DNA of 64,000 nucleotides from the NCBI RefSeq assembly GCF_029051645.1, contig NZ_JAACFS010000024.1, forward strand, positions 1-64,000, written 5' to 3'. Every line of letters begins with the position of its first letter. Positions within the stretch are counted from its first letter, which is position 1. The notes under the pieces were generated by a model. The model was given only the letters and a program-made list of their open reading frames with translations. It was not told where the DNA came from and did no database searches. A program made the translations under genes and the position numbers. Positions 24,113-33,050 of this stretch are shown here, one piece after another. The DNA comes from Bradyrhizobium sp. CSA112. Lineage in GTDB: Bacteria; Pseudomonadota; Alphaproteobacteria; Rhizobiales; Xanthobacteraceae.

Positions 24113-25405
24113 ATGACCGCCCCCCTGAAGGCTATCGACGGTAACGCCGATCTGCCCGCTATGATGACCGACCTCGCCTCCCATGCGCGCGATGCCGCAC
24201 GGATGCTGGCGCTGGCGCCGCCGGAGCAGAAGGACCGGGCGCTGGACGCGATCGAGCGGGCGATCCGTGCCAACGCGGCAAAGATCCTCGCGGCCAATGC
24301 CGAGGACGTCGCGGAAGTACGCGCCGGCGGCGCGACCTCGGCCTTCATCGACCGCCTGACGCTGACACAGGCGCGCATCGACGCGATGGCCGATGGCGTT
24401 GCGACCGTGCGCGGCATCCCCGATCCCGTCGGATCGGTCACCGAAAGCTGGCAGCGGCCGAACGGCATGACGATCGAGCGCGTGCGCGTGCCGCTCGGCG
24501 TCATCGGCGTGATCTTTGAAAGCCGTCCCAACGTCGCCGCCGACGCCGGCGTGCTTTGCCTGAAGTCGGGCAATGCCGTGATTCTGCGCGGCGGTTCCGA
24601 TAGTTTTCGTTCCTGCCGCGCCATCCATGAAGCGCTGGTGCAGGGTCTGCGCGATGCGGGCCTGCCCGAAGCCGCGATCACGCTGGTGCCGACGCGCGAC
24701 CGCTCGGCCGTCGGCCTGATGCTCGCAGGCCTTAACGGCGGCATCGACGTGATCGTGCCGCGCGGCGGCAAGAGCCTGGTGGCGCGCGTCGAGGCGGAAG
24801 CGCGCGTGCCGGTGTTTGCGCATCTCGAAGGCGTCAACCACGTCTATGTCGACGCCAGCGCCAAGCTCGACATGGCCAAATCGATCGTGCTGAACGCCAA
24901 GATGCGCCGCACCGGCGTCTGCGGCGCCGCGGAGACCCTGCTGGTCGATCGCAAAGGCGCGGCGACGAATTTGAAGCCGCTGGTCGAGCTGCTGCTCGAC
25001 TCCGGCTGCGAGGTCCGCGGCGATGATGCCGTGCAGAAGATCGACACGCGGGTAAAGCCAGCGACCGACGAGGATTGGGACACCGAGTATCTCGACGCCA
25101 TCATCGCCGCGCGCGTTGTCGACGGCGTCGACGCTGCGATCGCGCATATCCAGAAACACGGCTCGCGCCACACCGATGCGATCGTGGCGGAGGACGCGAG
25201 GGCAGCCGAGAAATTCCTCAGCGAGGTGGATTCGGCGATCGTGCTGCACAATGCATCGACGCAGTTCGCCGACGGCGGCGAGTTCGGCTTCGGCGCGGAA
25301 ATCGGGATTGCCACCGGCAAATTCCACGCCCGCGGCCCGGTCGGCGCCGAGCAACTGACGAGCTTCAAATATCGCGTTCGCGGCAGCGGGCAGACGCGGC
25401 CGTGA
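24113..25405 (+). CDS. proA: Glutamate-5-semialdehyde dehydrogenase (gamma-glutamyl phosphate reductase)
   Basis: Second step of proline synthesis: NADPH-dependent reduction of glutamyl-5-phosphate. About 430 residues of aldehyde-dehydrogenase fold. Markers are PLGVIGVIFESRPNVAADAG, the catalytic Cys in RRTGVCGAAETLL and EFGFGAEIGIATGKFHARGP. The start is set at ATG 24113 (MTAPLKAIDGNADLPAMM); the ATG at 24083 in the same frame gives 10 extra residues and cannot be excluded, as neither has a clear ribosome site. It lies 117 bases after proB. Confidence 0.96.
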   Translation: MTAPLKAIDGNADLPAMMTDLASHARDAARMLALAPPEQKDRALDAIERAIRANAAKILAANAEDVAEVRAGGATSAFIDRLTLTQARIDAMADGVATVRGIPDPVGSVTESWQRPNGMTIERVRVPLGVIGVIFESRPNVAADAGVLCLKSGNAVILRGGSDSFRSCRAIHEALVQGLRDAGLPEAAITLVPTRDRSAVGLMLAGLNGGIDVIVPRGGKSLVARVEAEARVPVFAHLEGVNHVYVDASAKLDMAKSIVLNAKMRRTGVCGAAETLLVDRKGAATNLKPLVELLLDSGCEVRGDDAVQKIDTRVKPATDEDWDTEYLDAIIAARVVDGVDAAIAHIQKHGSRHTDAIVAEDARAAEKFLSEVDSAIVLHNASTQFADGGEFGFGAEIGIATGKFHARGPVGAEQLTSFKYRVRGSGQTRP

Positions 25406-25424
25406 ACACAGCCCCGCGCACGCG

Positions 25425-26066
25425 GTGACCCGATTGATGCAATTGCAATCCGCGGCGCAAGCCATCCCCTTCCATACCAACGGCATGCGCATAGGCCTGC
25501 TCGGCGGCTCGTTCAATCCGCCGCATGCGGCGCATCGCGCCATCAGCCTGTTTGCGCTGAAGCGGCTGAAGCTCGATCGCGTCTGGTGGCTGCTGACGCC
25601 GGGCAATCCGCTGAAGGATGCCGGCCGGCTGCATGGCCTTTCCGAGCGCGCGCACGCCGCGCTTGAGGTCGCCGACGATCCGCGCATCGATATCAGTTGT
25701 CTCGAAGCTGTCATCGGTGTCCGCTATACCGTCGATACGATCATTCATTTGCGCCGCCGCGTTTCCGGCGTGCGCCTCGTCTGGATCATGGGCGCCGACA
25801 ATCTCGCGCAGTTCCATCGCTGGAAGGACTGGCGGCGCATCGCTTCCGAGGTGCCGATCGCCGTGATCGACCGTCCGCCGCAGAGTTTCCGGGCGCTGGC
25901 CGCCCCGGCCGCCCAGGCGCTGGCGCGCTACCGCGTGCCCGAGAATCAGGCGGCCCGGCTAGCCGATCAGCAGGCACCCGCCTGGGTTTTCCTCACCGGC
26001 ATGAAGCTGAACCTGTCGTCGACGGGCCTTCGGAACTCCGACGGGAGCTGGAAGGCAAAGCAGTGA
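25425..26066 (+). CDS. nadD: Nicotinate-nucleotide adenylyltransferase
   Basis: Adenylates nicotinate mononucleotide to deamido-NAD in NAD synthesis. The 213-residue Rossmann-like fold has the nucleotide-binding motif GLLGGSFNPPHAAHRAI, WWLLTPGNPLK, WIMGADNLAQFHRW and the second motif LSSTGLRN. The start is GTG at 25425, twenty bases after proA; the conserved part begins at MRIGLLGG (residue 21). The final residues RNSDGSWKAKQ are short compared with many homologues, but the fold is complete. Confidence 0.95.
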   Translation: MTRLMQLQSAAQAIPFHTNGMRIGLLGGSFNPPHAAHRAISLFALKRLKLDRVWWLLTPGNPLKDAGRLHGLSERAHAALEVADDPRIDISCLEAVIGVRYTVDTIIHLRRRVSGVRLVWIMGADNLAQFHRWKDWRRIASEVPIAVIDRPPQSFRALAAPAAQALARYRVPENQAARLADQQAPAWVFLTGMKLNLSSTGLRNSDGSWKAKQ

Positions 26067-26202
26067 CAATTTGGCTCGAACAAGCACGTGGGGTTCACTG
26101 GAATATTGAAACCATTAACCCCACATGCCTAATATGGTCCGCGACGCCGGGGATTCGGCGTTCGCGATACAGTGAAAGGAATGGTCCCTGGCCACATCTG
26201 TA

Positions 26203-26634
26203 TTGTCCAAGTCTGTTTTACCCAAGGTTCCCAGCAAGTCTGCCAAGAACGCGCGTAAAACATCGACACAAGCTGCAGCCTTGAAGGCGCAACCCGACGC
26301 CGACAAGACGCTGAATATGATCCTCTCCCGCCTCGACGATATGAAGGCGGAAGAGACGATCACCATCGACCTTCGCGGCAAATCTGCATTTTCCGACTAC
26401 ATGATCGTCACGTCAGGCCGGGCCAACCGGCACGTCGGCGCGATCGCGGAAAACGTCACGAAAGCCCTGAAGGAAAACGGCATCAGGAACATCCATGTCG
26501 AGGGCTTGCCCAATTGCGACTGGGTGCTGATCGATTCCGGCGATGTGGTCGTGCACGTGTTCAGACCCGAGGTGCGCGAATTCTACAATCTCGAAAGGTT
26601 GTGGGCGCAAAACCCGGCGGCGGCAGCGATCTGA
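26203..26634 (+). CDS. rsfS: Ribosomal silencing factor RsfS
   Basis: RsfS binds ribosomal protein L14 on free 50S subunits and blocks subunit joining in starvation. The DUF143 domain is clear (LSRLDDMKAEETITIDLRGK, SDYMIVTSGRANRHVGAIAE, DWVLIDSGDVVVHVF, REFYNLERLW), after a basic 40-residue N-terminal extension. The coordinates use TTG at 26203, but no ribosome site precedes it. AAAGGA at 26175-26180 is correctly spaced for an in-frame CTG at 26188, which would add SLATSV-type residues; an in-frame stop lies just above. Between nadD and rlmH, as in most bacteria. Confidence 0.93.
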   Translation: MSKSVLPKVPSKSAKNARKTSTQAAALKAQPDADKTLNMILSRLDDMKAEETITIDLRGKSAFSDYMIVTSGRANRHVGAIAENVTKALKENGIRNIHVEGLPNCDWVLIDSGDVVVHVFRPEVREFYNLERLWAQNPAAAAI

Positions 26635-26730
26635 ACCCTCGGCCGATGCGAATCGGCTGAGGCGCATGTAATCTGCCAACGCGCGCTCAAAAGCGCGCGT
26701 GCCGGAAAGTGCACGCCAGAAACAGCATTC

Positions 26731-27213
26731 ATGCGCCTTGTCGTGGTCTCAATCGGCCGGCTGAAGCAGGGCCCGGAGCAGGAACTGGCCGAACGCTATC
26801 GCGAGCGCTTCGAGGACATCGGCCGCAAGCTCGGCTTTCGCGGCCTGACGATTCATGAAATTCCGGAAAGCCGCGCACGCGACATGGCGACCCGGCTCGC
26901 GGAGGAAGCCGCGGCGATTGCTGCGGTGGTACCGGAGAAATCCGTGCTGGTGGCGCTTGACGAGCACGGCAAGAGCATTGACAGCCCGACCTTCGCCCGG
27001 CATCTCGGCCAGTGGCGGGATGAGGGGATGGCCAATACTATTTTCGCGATCGGCGGCGCGGACGGACTTTCGCCCGATTTGCAGCGCAAGGCTAAAATGC
27101 GCATTGCATTCGGCTCGGCGACCTGGCCGCATCAAATGGTGCGTATCATGCTTCTTGAACAGATTTACCGGGCCGCGACCATTCTGGCCGGCCACCCCTA
27201 CCATCGTGCGTAG
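26731..27213 (+). CDS. rlmH: 23S rRNA pseudouridine-1915 N3-methyltransferase
   Basis: A 160-residue SPOUT methyltransferase that modifies helix 69 of 23S rRNA on the assembled 70S ribosome. The start is MRLVVVSIGRLKQGPEQELA. The knot region carries LVALDEHGKSIDSPTFA, TIFAIGGADGLSP and SATWPHQMVRIMLLEQIYRA, ending in the conserved HPYHR. It follows rsfS directly, the usual pairing. Confidence 0.97.
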   Translation: MRLVVVSIGRLKQGPEQELAERYRERFEDIGRKLGFRGLTIHEIPESRARDMATRLAEEAAAIAAVVPEKSVLVALDEHGKSIDSPTFARHLGQWRDEGMANTIFAIGGADGLSPDLQRKAKMRIAFGSATWPHQMVRIMLLEQIYRAATILAGHPYHRA

Positions 27214-27253
27214 GCACGGTGACGTGAATACACAAAAACGCTGAATAGGCCGG

Positions 27254-28636
27254 ATGCACTCGACGCGGGACATTCATTCGTACCCAGGCACCGCCGATCG
27301 CGGCGCGCGGCCGACGCCGGCCGTTTCGCTTGCCCTGATATTGCTTTCCGCAAGCTTGGCCGCGGCATCGCTGTCGCCGGCGGTAGCGCAAACCGCGGCG
27401 CCCGCACAGCAAGCGACCGCCGTTTCCCCCGACGCCATCAAGCAGCGCGAGCAGGAACTCGAGGCCACGCGCGAGCAGCAGCGGAAGGCGGCCGAACTGC
27501 AGCAAAAACTGAAGGCCGACATCGCGGCGATCGGACAGGACCGCTCCAAGCTCAACCAGCAACTGATCGACATCGCCACGCAGGTGCGCGGCGTCGAGAC
27601 CCGCATCGGCGAGACCGAAGGGCGCCTGCGCCCGCTCGACAGCCGCGAGCAGCAGATCCGCGCTACGCTTGATTCACGCCGCTCCGAAATCATCGAGGTG
27701 CTGGCGGCCCTGCAGCGCGCCGGGCGGCGCACGCCGCCGGCGCTGCTGGTCCGGCCCGAGGACGCGCTGCAATCGCTGCGCACTGCCATGCTGCTCGGAT
27801 CGGTCGTTCCAGAACTGCGTGGACGCGCGGAGAAACTTGCCGCCGATCTCGGCGAACTGGTGAACGTGCGCAAGACCATCGCCGCCGAGCGCGACGTGCT
27901 GGCGCGGGACCGCGACCGGCTAAAGGACGATCAGGTCAGGCTGGCCGCGCTGGTGGAAGAGCGGCAGCGCAAGCAGAGCGCGATTGAAAAGGACATGGAG
28001 GCCGAAGGCGCGCGCGCCATCAATCTGTCGAGGCAGGTCGACGGCCTGCAGGGCCTGATCGCGAAAATGGAGCAGGACCTGAAGAGCGCCGCCAAGGCGG
28101 CCGCCACCGCCAGCCTGCAGGGCGCCCCGGCTGCTCCGGGCGGCAAGCCCAATTTCGGGGCACTGAAAGATCCCGCCCGATTGAGCCCGGCGATCGCATT
28201 CGCCTCCGCCAAGGGGCTGTTCGCCTTTCCGGTCAATGGCCGCAAGATTCGCGATTTTGGCGGTTCCGACGGTTCGGGCGGCGTGGAAAAAGGCATTTCT
28301 TTGGCGACCCGGGCCGGAGCCCAGGTCACAACACCGTGTGACGGCTGGGTTGTTTACGCCGGACCCTTCCGCAGCTACGGACAACTCTTGATCCTCAATG
28401 CCGGGGGCGGGTATCATGTCCTGATCGCCGGGATGGAGCGCATTTCGGTAAACATCGGCCAGTTTGTACTTACGGGGGAGCCGGTCGCGACCATGGGGAC
28501 AACGTCCCAGGTTGCATCCATTCTCGCAACGACCGCGAGCCAGCCGGTGCTCTATGTCGAGTTCCGTAAGGACGGCACTCCAATCGACTCAGGCCCATGG
28601 TGGGCCGCAAGTGAAGGCGAAAAGGTTCGCGGATGA
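27254..28636 (+). CDS. EnvC-like murein hydrolase activator (degenerate LytM)
   Basis: A 460-residue periplasmic protein with an N-terminal signal segment (VSLALILLSASLAAASLSPA). A long coiled coil of about 250 residues (QREQELEATREQQRKAAELQ onward) leads to a C-terminal LytM/M23-like domain (about 320-455). The metal ligands of active M23 peptidases are missing: the first HxGxD site reads EKGISLATRAGA. It therefore should activate amidases at the septum rather than cut peptidoglycan, as EnvC does. The stop overlaps the ctpA start, so the two are translationally coupled. Confidence 0.9.
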   Translation: MHSTRDIHSYPGTADRGARPTPAVSLALILLSASLAAASLSPAVAQTAAPAQQATAVSPDAIKQREQELEATREQQRKAAELQQKLKADIAAIGQDRSKLNQQLIDIATQVRGVETRIGETEGRLRPLDSREQQIRATLDSRRSEIIEVLAALQRAGRRTPPALLVRPEDALQSLRTAMLLGSVVPELRGRAEKLAADLGELVNVRKTIAAERDVLARDRDRLKDDQVRLAALVEERQRKQSAIEKDMEAEGARAINLSRQVDGLQGLIAKMEQDLKSAAKAAATASLQGAPAAPGGKPNFGALKDPARLSPAIAFASAKGLFAFPVNGRKIRDFGGSDGSGGVEKGISLATRAGAQVTTPCDGWVVYAGPFRSYGQLLILNAGGGYHVLIAGMERISVNIGQFVLTGEPVATMGTTSQVASILATTASQPVLYVEFRKDGTPIDSGPWWAASEGEKVRG

Positions 28637-29991
28637 TGCGCAAGACTTCTGTAATTCTTCTCAGCGCCGCCACCGGTGCGGCTTTGACGCTCTTCGTTAC
28701 GCAGCCCCATTCGGTACTGATGGGGTCGAGTGCGCGTGCCGCGGCTTCCGACACCTACCGCCAGCTCAATCTGTTCGGCGACGTGTTCGAGCGCGTGCGC
28801 AGCGACTATGTCGAGAAGCCCGACGACTCCAAGCTGGTCGAATCCGCGATCTCCGGCATGCTGACCGGCCTCGATCCGCATTCCAGCTACATGGACGCGA
28901 AGAGTTTTCGCGACATGCAGGTGCAGACCCGCGGCGAGTTCGGCGGGCTCGGCATCGAAGTCACGATGGAAGACGGCCTGATCAAGGTCGTCTCGCCGAT
29001 CGACGACACGCCGGCATCGAAGGCCGGCATCATGGCCAACGACATCATCACCAATCTCGACGACGAAGCGGTGCAGGGTCTCACCCTCAACCAGGCGGTC
29101 GAGAAGATGCGCGGGCCGGTCAACACCAAGATCCGCCTCAAGATCATTCGCAAGGGCCAGGACAATCCGATTGAAGTCACGCTGGTCCGCGACAACATCC
29201 GCGTCCGCTCGGTGCGCGCGCGCGTCGAACAGGACGACATCGCCTATATCCGCATCACCACCTTCAACGAGCAGACCACCGAGGGCCTCAAGCGCGAGAT
29301 CAACAACCTCTCCAGCCAGATCGGCGACAAGCTGAAGGGCTACATCATCGACATGCGCAATAATCCCGGCGGCTTGCTGGAGGAAGCGGTCACAGTCTCC
29401 GACTCCTTCCTGGAGCGCGGTGAGATCGTCTCGACCCGCGGCCGCAACGCCGAGGAAACCCAGCGCCGCGCCGCCCATACGGGCGACATCACCAAGGGCA
29501 AGCCTGTCATCGTGCTGATCAACGGTGGCTCGGCTTCGGCGTCCGAGATCGTCGCCGGCGCACTGCAAGATCACAAGCGCGCCACGCTGGTCGGCACCCG
29601 CTCGTTCGGCAAGGGCTCGGTGCAAACCATCATTCCGCTCGGCAGCGGCAACGGCGCGCTGCGGCTCACCACCGCGCGCTACTACACCCCGTCGGGCAAA
29701 TCGATCCAGGCCAAGGGCATCGTGCCCGACATCGAGGTGCTGCAGGATGTGCCGGACGAATTGAAGTCCCGCACCGACACCAAGGGCGAAGCCTCGCTGC
29801 GCGGCCACCTGAAGACAAACGACGGCGACGAGAAGACCGGCTCGCAATCCTACGTGCCGCCGGACGCCAAGGACGACAAGGCGCTGAAGACCGCGGCCGA
29901 CCTCTTGCACGGCATCAAGTCGACCGCGACCGCCGCGCCGGCTCCCGGCGACAAGGCCGCGATCGACAAGCCGGCCAAGGCGGCGAACTGA
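28633..29991 (+). CDS. ctpA: Carboxy-terminal processing protease CtpA
   Basis: A 452-residue periplasmic serine protease of family S41. It has a signal peptide (SVILLSAATGAALTLFV), an N-terminal cap, a PDZ domain (about residues 95-170, with the carboxylate loop RGEFGGLGIEVT), and the catalytic core with the Ser in INGGSASASEIVAG and the Lys in RSFGKGSVQTI, followed by ALRLTTARYYTPSGKSIQAK. It degrades or trims envelope proteins, in other bacteria including peptidoglycan hydrolases. The ATG overlaps the envC-like stop; the C-terminal tail is Ala/Lys-rich. A terminator follows at 30014. Confidence 0.96.
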   Translation: MMRKTSVILLSAATGAALTLFVTQPHSVLMGSSARAAASDTYRQLNLFGDVFERVRSDYVEKPDDSKLVESAISGMLTGLDPHSSYMDAKSFRDMQVQTRGEFGGLGIEVTMEDGLIKVVSPIDDTPASKAGIMANDIITNLDDEAVQGLTLNQAVEKMRGPVNTKIRLKIIRKGQDNPIEVTLVRDNIRVRSVRARVEQDDIAYIRITTFNEQTTEGLKREINNLSSQIGDKLKGYIIDMRNNPGGLLEEAVTVSDSFLERGEIVSTRGRNAEETQRRAAHTGDITKGKPVIVLINGGSASASEIVAGALQDHKRATLVGTRSFGKGSVQTIIPLGSGNGALRLTTARYYTPSGKSIQAKGIVPDIEVLQDVPDELKSRTDTKGEASLRGHLKTNDGDEKTGSQSYVPPDAKDDKALKTAADLLHGIKSTATAAPAPGDKAAIDKPAKAAN

Positions 29992-30013
29992 TCCAAGCCC
30001 GTAAATTTCCGTG

Positions 30014-30041
30014 AAAGGGCGGCCCTCGGGCCGTCCTTTTT
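30014..30041 (+). terminator. Rho-independent terminator after ctpA
   Basis: AAAGGGCGGCCC pairs with GGGCCGTCCTTT (one G-U pair) and is followed by a T run; the distal gene has its own GGGGAGG ribosome site at 30143. Confidence 0.88.
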
Positions 30042-30152
30042 CGTTGCGGCTCCAAGGTCTCCCCGGCGCCGGGAAGGCGGCTTTTGGATGCGGTGCAGGC
30101 GCTCGACCCCGGCCATCGTGGTATCGTCGGCGTGGTTGATTCGGGGAGGTCT

Positions 30153-31346
30153 ATGACAGAGACGGCCGACGAGCTGAGCACGCCGCTTGGACAGCAAACG
30201 GAGCGCCAGAAGCGCCGGTTTCGGCTGCCGTTCACTGCGATACAGGCGCTGGCAGTGCTGTTTGGCCTGTTCCTGGTCGCCTTCCTGGCGATCGCCCTGT
30301 TTACCGACAATCCGCTGGGCGGCGAGCCGGTCGTCCGCGTCGCGCTGCGCAAGCCGGCAGCGGACGAAAAGCAGCCCGCGGCGGCTTCCCGCCACACCGA
30401 ACAGGCTGCGAAATCTGCATCCCACACCCCAACCGCCGACAACAAGACCGTCACCATCATCGACGGATCGAGCGGCAAGCGCCAGGACGTTGTGATCGGC
30501 GGCGATGTCGCCGACAAGGCGGGCGCGGAGCCGGCGCCGGCGATGACCGGTATCGATCCGCGCCTTTTGGAAAAGTCGCGTTACGGCATGATCCCGGTGG
30601 TTGCCGACGGTCTAAAGCCTTTCACGGTCTATGCGGCCGACGCCGACCGCACCAAGGCCGCGAAAATGCCTGTCGTCGCCATCGTCGTCGGTGGCCTCGG
30701 CGTCGGGGCCGCGAAGACGGCTGATGCCATCATGAAACTGCCGCCGGCCGTGACCCTGGCGTTCACGCCTTACGGGGCGGACCCCACCAAACTTGCCGAG
30801 CGGGCCCGCGCGCAGCGCCACGAGATCCTGCTGCAGGTTCCGATGGAGCCGTTCGACTATCCCGACAACGATCCCGGCCCGCAGACCCTGCTCACGACGC
30901 TGACGCCCGAACAGAACATCGACCGGCTGTACTGGCACCTCAGCCGGTTTCAGGGTTATGCCGGGATCGCCAATTTCATGGGTGCGCGTTTCACGGCGAC
31001 CGACACCGTCATGCAGCCGATCATCCGCGAGGCGGCCAAGCGCGGCCTCGGCTATCTCGATGACGGCTCCTCGCCGCGCAGCGCTGCGCTATCCCTGACG
31101 GCGGCCCAATCGATGCCCTTCGCCAAGGCCGATTTCATCATCGATGCAGTGCCGACCTCGGCGGAGATCGACCGGACGCTGGTGAAACTGGAGACGCTCG
31201 CCAAGGAGCGTGGACTGGCCGTGGGCGTCGCCTCGGCGCTGCCGGTTTCGATCGAGCGGATTGCCGCCTGGATCAAGACTCTTGAGGCCCGCGGCATCAT
31301 GCTTGTGCCATTGACAACGGCGATGCTGAAATCAAAATCAGGCTAG
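30153..31346 (+). CDS. Divergent polysaccharide deacetylase (YibQ/DUF610 family)
   Basis: A 397-residue protein with an N-terminal membrane anchor (IQALAVLFGLFLVAFLAIAL), a low-complexity periplasmic linker (about 55-140), and a NodB-like barrel starting at MPVVAIVVGGLGVGAAKTAD. Internal markers are HEILLQVPMEPFDYPDNDPG, GYAGIANFMGARFTA and LGYLDDGSSPRSAA. Family members lie next to envC and ctpA in many proteobacteria and are thought to act on the cell wall; activity is not established. The start ATG at 30153 has GGGGAGG 4 bases upstream; the longer frame from 30084 has none. Confidence 0.88.
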   Translation: MTETADELSTPLGQQTERQKRRFRLPFTAIQALAVLFGLFLVAFLAIALFTDNPLGGEPVVRVALRKPAADEKQPAAASRHTEQAAKSASHTPTADNKTVTIIDGSSGKRQDVVIGGDVADKAGAEPAPAMTGIDPRLLEKSRYGMIPVVADGLKPFTVYAADADRTKAAKMPVVAIVVGGLGVGAAKTADAIMKLPPAVTLAFTPYGADPTKLAERARAQRHEILLQVPMEPFDYPDNDPGPQTLLTTLTPEQNIDRLYWHLSRFQGYAGIANFMGARFTATDTVMQPIIREAAKRGLGYLDDGSSPRSAALSLTAAQSMPFAKADFIIDAVPTSAEIDRTLVKLETLAKERGLAVGVASALPVSIERIAAWIKTLEARGIMLVPLTTAMLKSKSG

Positions 31347-31442
31347 AGATCAACCTGATGCAGCAATCCGGGCCCGCTCGGATTGCGGCGCCCCGGGCCG
31401 GTTAGTGGGTAACTTGCTGCAGCTATAGGAGTCCTGACGGAA

Positions 31443-31949
31443 ATGGCGCGCTACGAGGACCTGCCCTACAGGACCTGCGTCGGCATGATGCTGATCAATG
31501 CAGCCGGGCTGGTTTTCATTGGCCGGCGCGCTGGCGGCATTGAACATGTCGACGAATCCCATGTCTGGCAGATGCCGCAGGGCGGGGTCGACCCCGGCGA
31601 GGATACCTGGGAGGCCGCCAAGCGCGAGCTTTACGAGGAAACCAGCGTTCGCTCGGTGGAGAAGCTTGGCGAAGTCCCGGATTGGCTGATCTACGACATT
31701 CCACGCACGGTGGCCGGCCGCGCCTGGAAGGGCCGTTATCGCGGGCAGCGGCAGAAATGGTACGCGGTGCGTTTCACCGGCAAGGATAATGAGATCAATG
31801 TCGCAAGCCCCGGCGGCGGCGGACACAAAGCCGAATTCGTGAACTGGCGCTGGGAGCCGATGAAGAATCTCCCGAACCTGATCGTTCCGTTCAAGCGGCC
31901 GGTCTATGAGCGCGTAGTCAAGGAATTCGCCAGCCTTGCGGGCGGTTAG
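31443..31949 (+). CDS. rppH: RNA pyrophosphohydrolase RppH (first copy)
   Basis: A 168-residue Nudix hydrolase that removes pyrophosphate from the 5' end of RNA and so triggers decay; members also hydrolyse diadenosine polyphosphates (IalA in Bartonella). The Nudix box is GGVDPGEDTWEAAKRELYEE followed by TSV, so the usual Gly near the end of the box is Ser. Other RppH features are VWQMPQGG, GRYRGQRQKWYAVRFTG and FVNWRWEPM. It follows the YibQ-like gene and is tandem with a second copy 140 bases downstream, across a palindromic element. Confidence 0.95.
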   Translation: MARYEDLPYRTCVGMMLINAAGLVFIGRRAGGIEHVDESHVWQMPQGGVDPGEDTWEAAKRELYEETSVRSVEKLGEVPDWLIYDIPRTVAGRAWKGRYRGQRQKWYAVRFTGKDNEINVASPGGGGHKAEFVNWRWEPMKNLPNLIVPFKRPVYERVVKEFASLAGG

Positions 31950-31958
31950 CATTGGCAA

Positions 31959-32077
31959 GTCATTCCGGGGCATGCGAAGCATGAACTACGATGTGCAAGC
32001 GCACATCGGAGAATCCCGAGATTGTCAGGTACGCAATTGCGCACCATGGTTCGCCCTGACGCGCACCCCGGAATGAC
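31959..32077. repeat. GTCATTCCGGGG palindromic element between the two Nudix genes
   Basis: GTCATTCCGGGG at the left and CCCCGGAATGAC at the right are exact inverses; inside are smaller hairpins (ATGCGAAGCAT, GATGTGCAAGCGCACATC). Same family as 42656-42762 and 58205-58304. Confidence 0.85.
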
Positions 32078-32087
32078 GGCGACCGAG

Positions 32088-32585
32088 ATGTCCGACAAAT
32101 CCTATCGCCCCAACGTGGGAATCGCGCTGTTCAACACCTTGGGTCAGGTGCTGATCGGCCGCCGCTTCCGTGACGACGGGCCGGAAATCATTTTGCCGGG
32201 TCTGGAATGGCAGATGCCGCAGGGCGGCATCGACGCCGACGAGAACCCGCGCGATGCCGTCATGCGCGAACTCTGGGAAGAGACCGGGGCGGTCAGCGCC
32301 GAATACCTCGGCGAGACCGATTGGATGAATTACGAATTTCCGCCGTATGATGGGCCGGTCGACCATCGCCTGGTGAAATTCCGCGGCCAGCGGCAGAAAT
32401 GGTTCGCATTGCGGTTCACCGGCCGCGACGACGAGATCGACCCGCTGACGGAGCGCAACGGCCAGCCGGCCGAATTCGATTCCTGGCGCTGGGAACGGCT
32501 CGACCGTGTCGCGGACCTCGTGGTGCCGTTCCGGCGCGATGTGTACCGGATGGTGGTACGGCAGTTCGCGGAATTCGCCCGCTAG
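32088..32585 (+). CDS. RNA pyrophosphohydrolase RppH-like Nudix protein (second copy)
   Basis: A 165-residue paralogue of the preceding gene. The Nudix box is canonical (GGIDADENPRDAVMRELWEE followed by TGAV), and the flanking motifs WQMPQGG, RGQRQKWFALRFTG and FDSWRWERL match. The start is ATG at 32088 (MSDKSYRPNVGIALFN), which aligns with the start of copy one; the frame from 32022 runs through the palindromic element. The two proteins differ at many positions, so the duplication is old or they specialised; which one is the main RppH cannot be told from sequence. Confidence 0.92.
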   Translation: MSDKSYRPNVGIALFNTLGQVLIGRRFRDDGPEIILPGLEWQMPQGGIDADENPRDAVMRELWEETGAVSAEYLGETDWMNYEFPPYDGPVDHRLVKFRGQRQKWFALRFTGRDDEIDPLTERNGQPAEFDSWRWERLDRVADLVVPFRRDVYRMVVRQFAEFAR

Positions 32586-32739
32586 ATTCAATCAGACCCC
32601 TAGATCTAGACTGCGTTTGCGAGACGGCGGACGCGAGACGCTTGACAGTGGCTTGTTGCTGAATATTTTTTGCGCAAAGCGGATTGTCCGCCAAATCCAC
32701 TCAGAGGAACGATAGAGCGACCGTCAAGGGATGACGAAG

Positions 32740-32970
32740 ATGATCGACGAAAGACTGGCCCGTTTGCGTACGCATCGCGACAATATCGACCGTTATCGCC
32801 GGCTTCTTAAAACCAGGCTGACAGAGCTTGAACAGCAGTACATCGAAAATCGGCTCTCCGAAGAACAGTCGGCTCTGGAAAGACTCGCTGCCTCTACATT
32901 TCCGCTCACTTCCCAGGCCCCGGAACAGCATTCTCACAGACCGGAGCCGCCGATCTCGTCGGCGGCCTGA
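32740..32970 (+). CDS. Small coiled-coil hypothetical protein (76 aa)
   Basis: The helical first half (MIDERLARLRTHRDNIDRYR, then LLKTRLTELEQQYIENRLSE) looks like a short coiled coil; the end is Pro-rich and flexible. The ATG at 32740 has AAGGGA 8 bases upstream; the in-frame ATG at 32731 overlaps that site. I recall similar short rhizobial proteins of unknown role but cannot name a family. The gene precedes the heat-shock module by 560 bases. Confidence 0.65.
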   Translation: MIDERLARLRTHRDNIDRYRRLLKTRLTELEQQYIENRLSEEQSALERLAASTFPLTSQAPEQHSHRPEPPISSAA

Positions 32971-33050
32971 GATGTCCGTTGCCGCGCGCCGCTCGTCGAC
33001 CGATCCAGGCAAGGCCGGGAATAACCGGCGTGACCCAATGTTTGTCTGAC

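Noticed and set aside
24089..25714. 541-codon minus-strand ORF opposite proA and nadD
   Set aside because: It spans two recognised plus-strand genes; the protein is Arg/His/Ala-rich shadow sequence.
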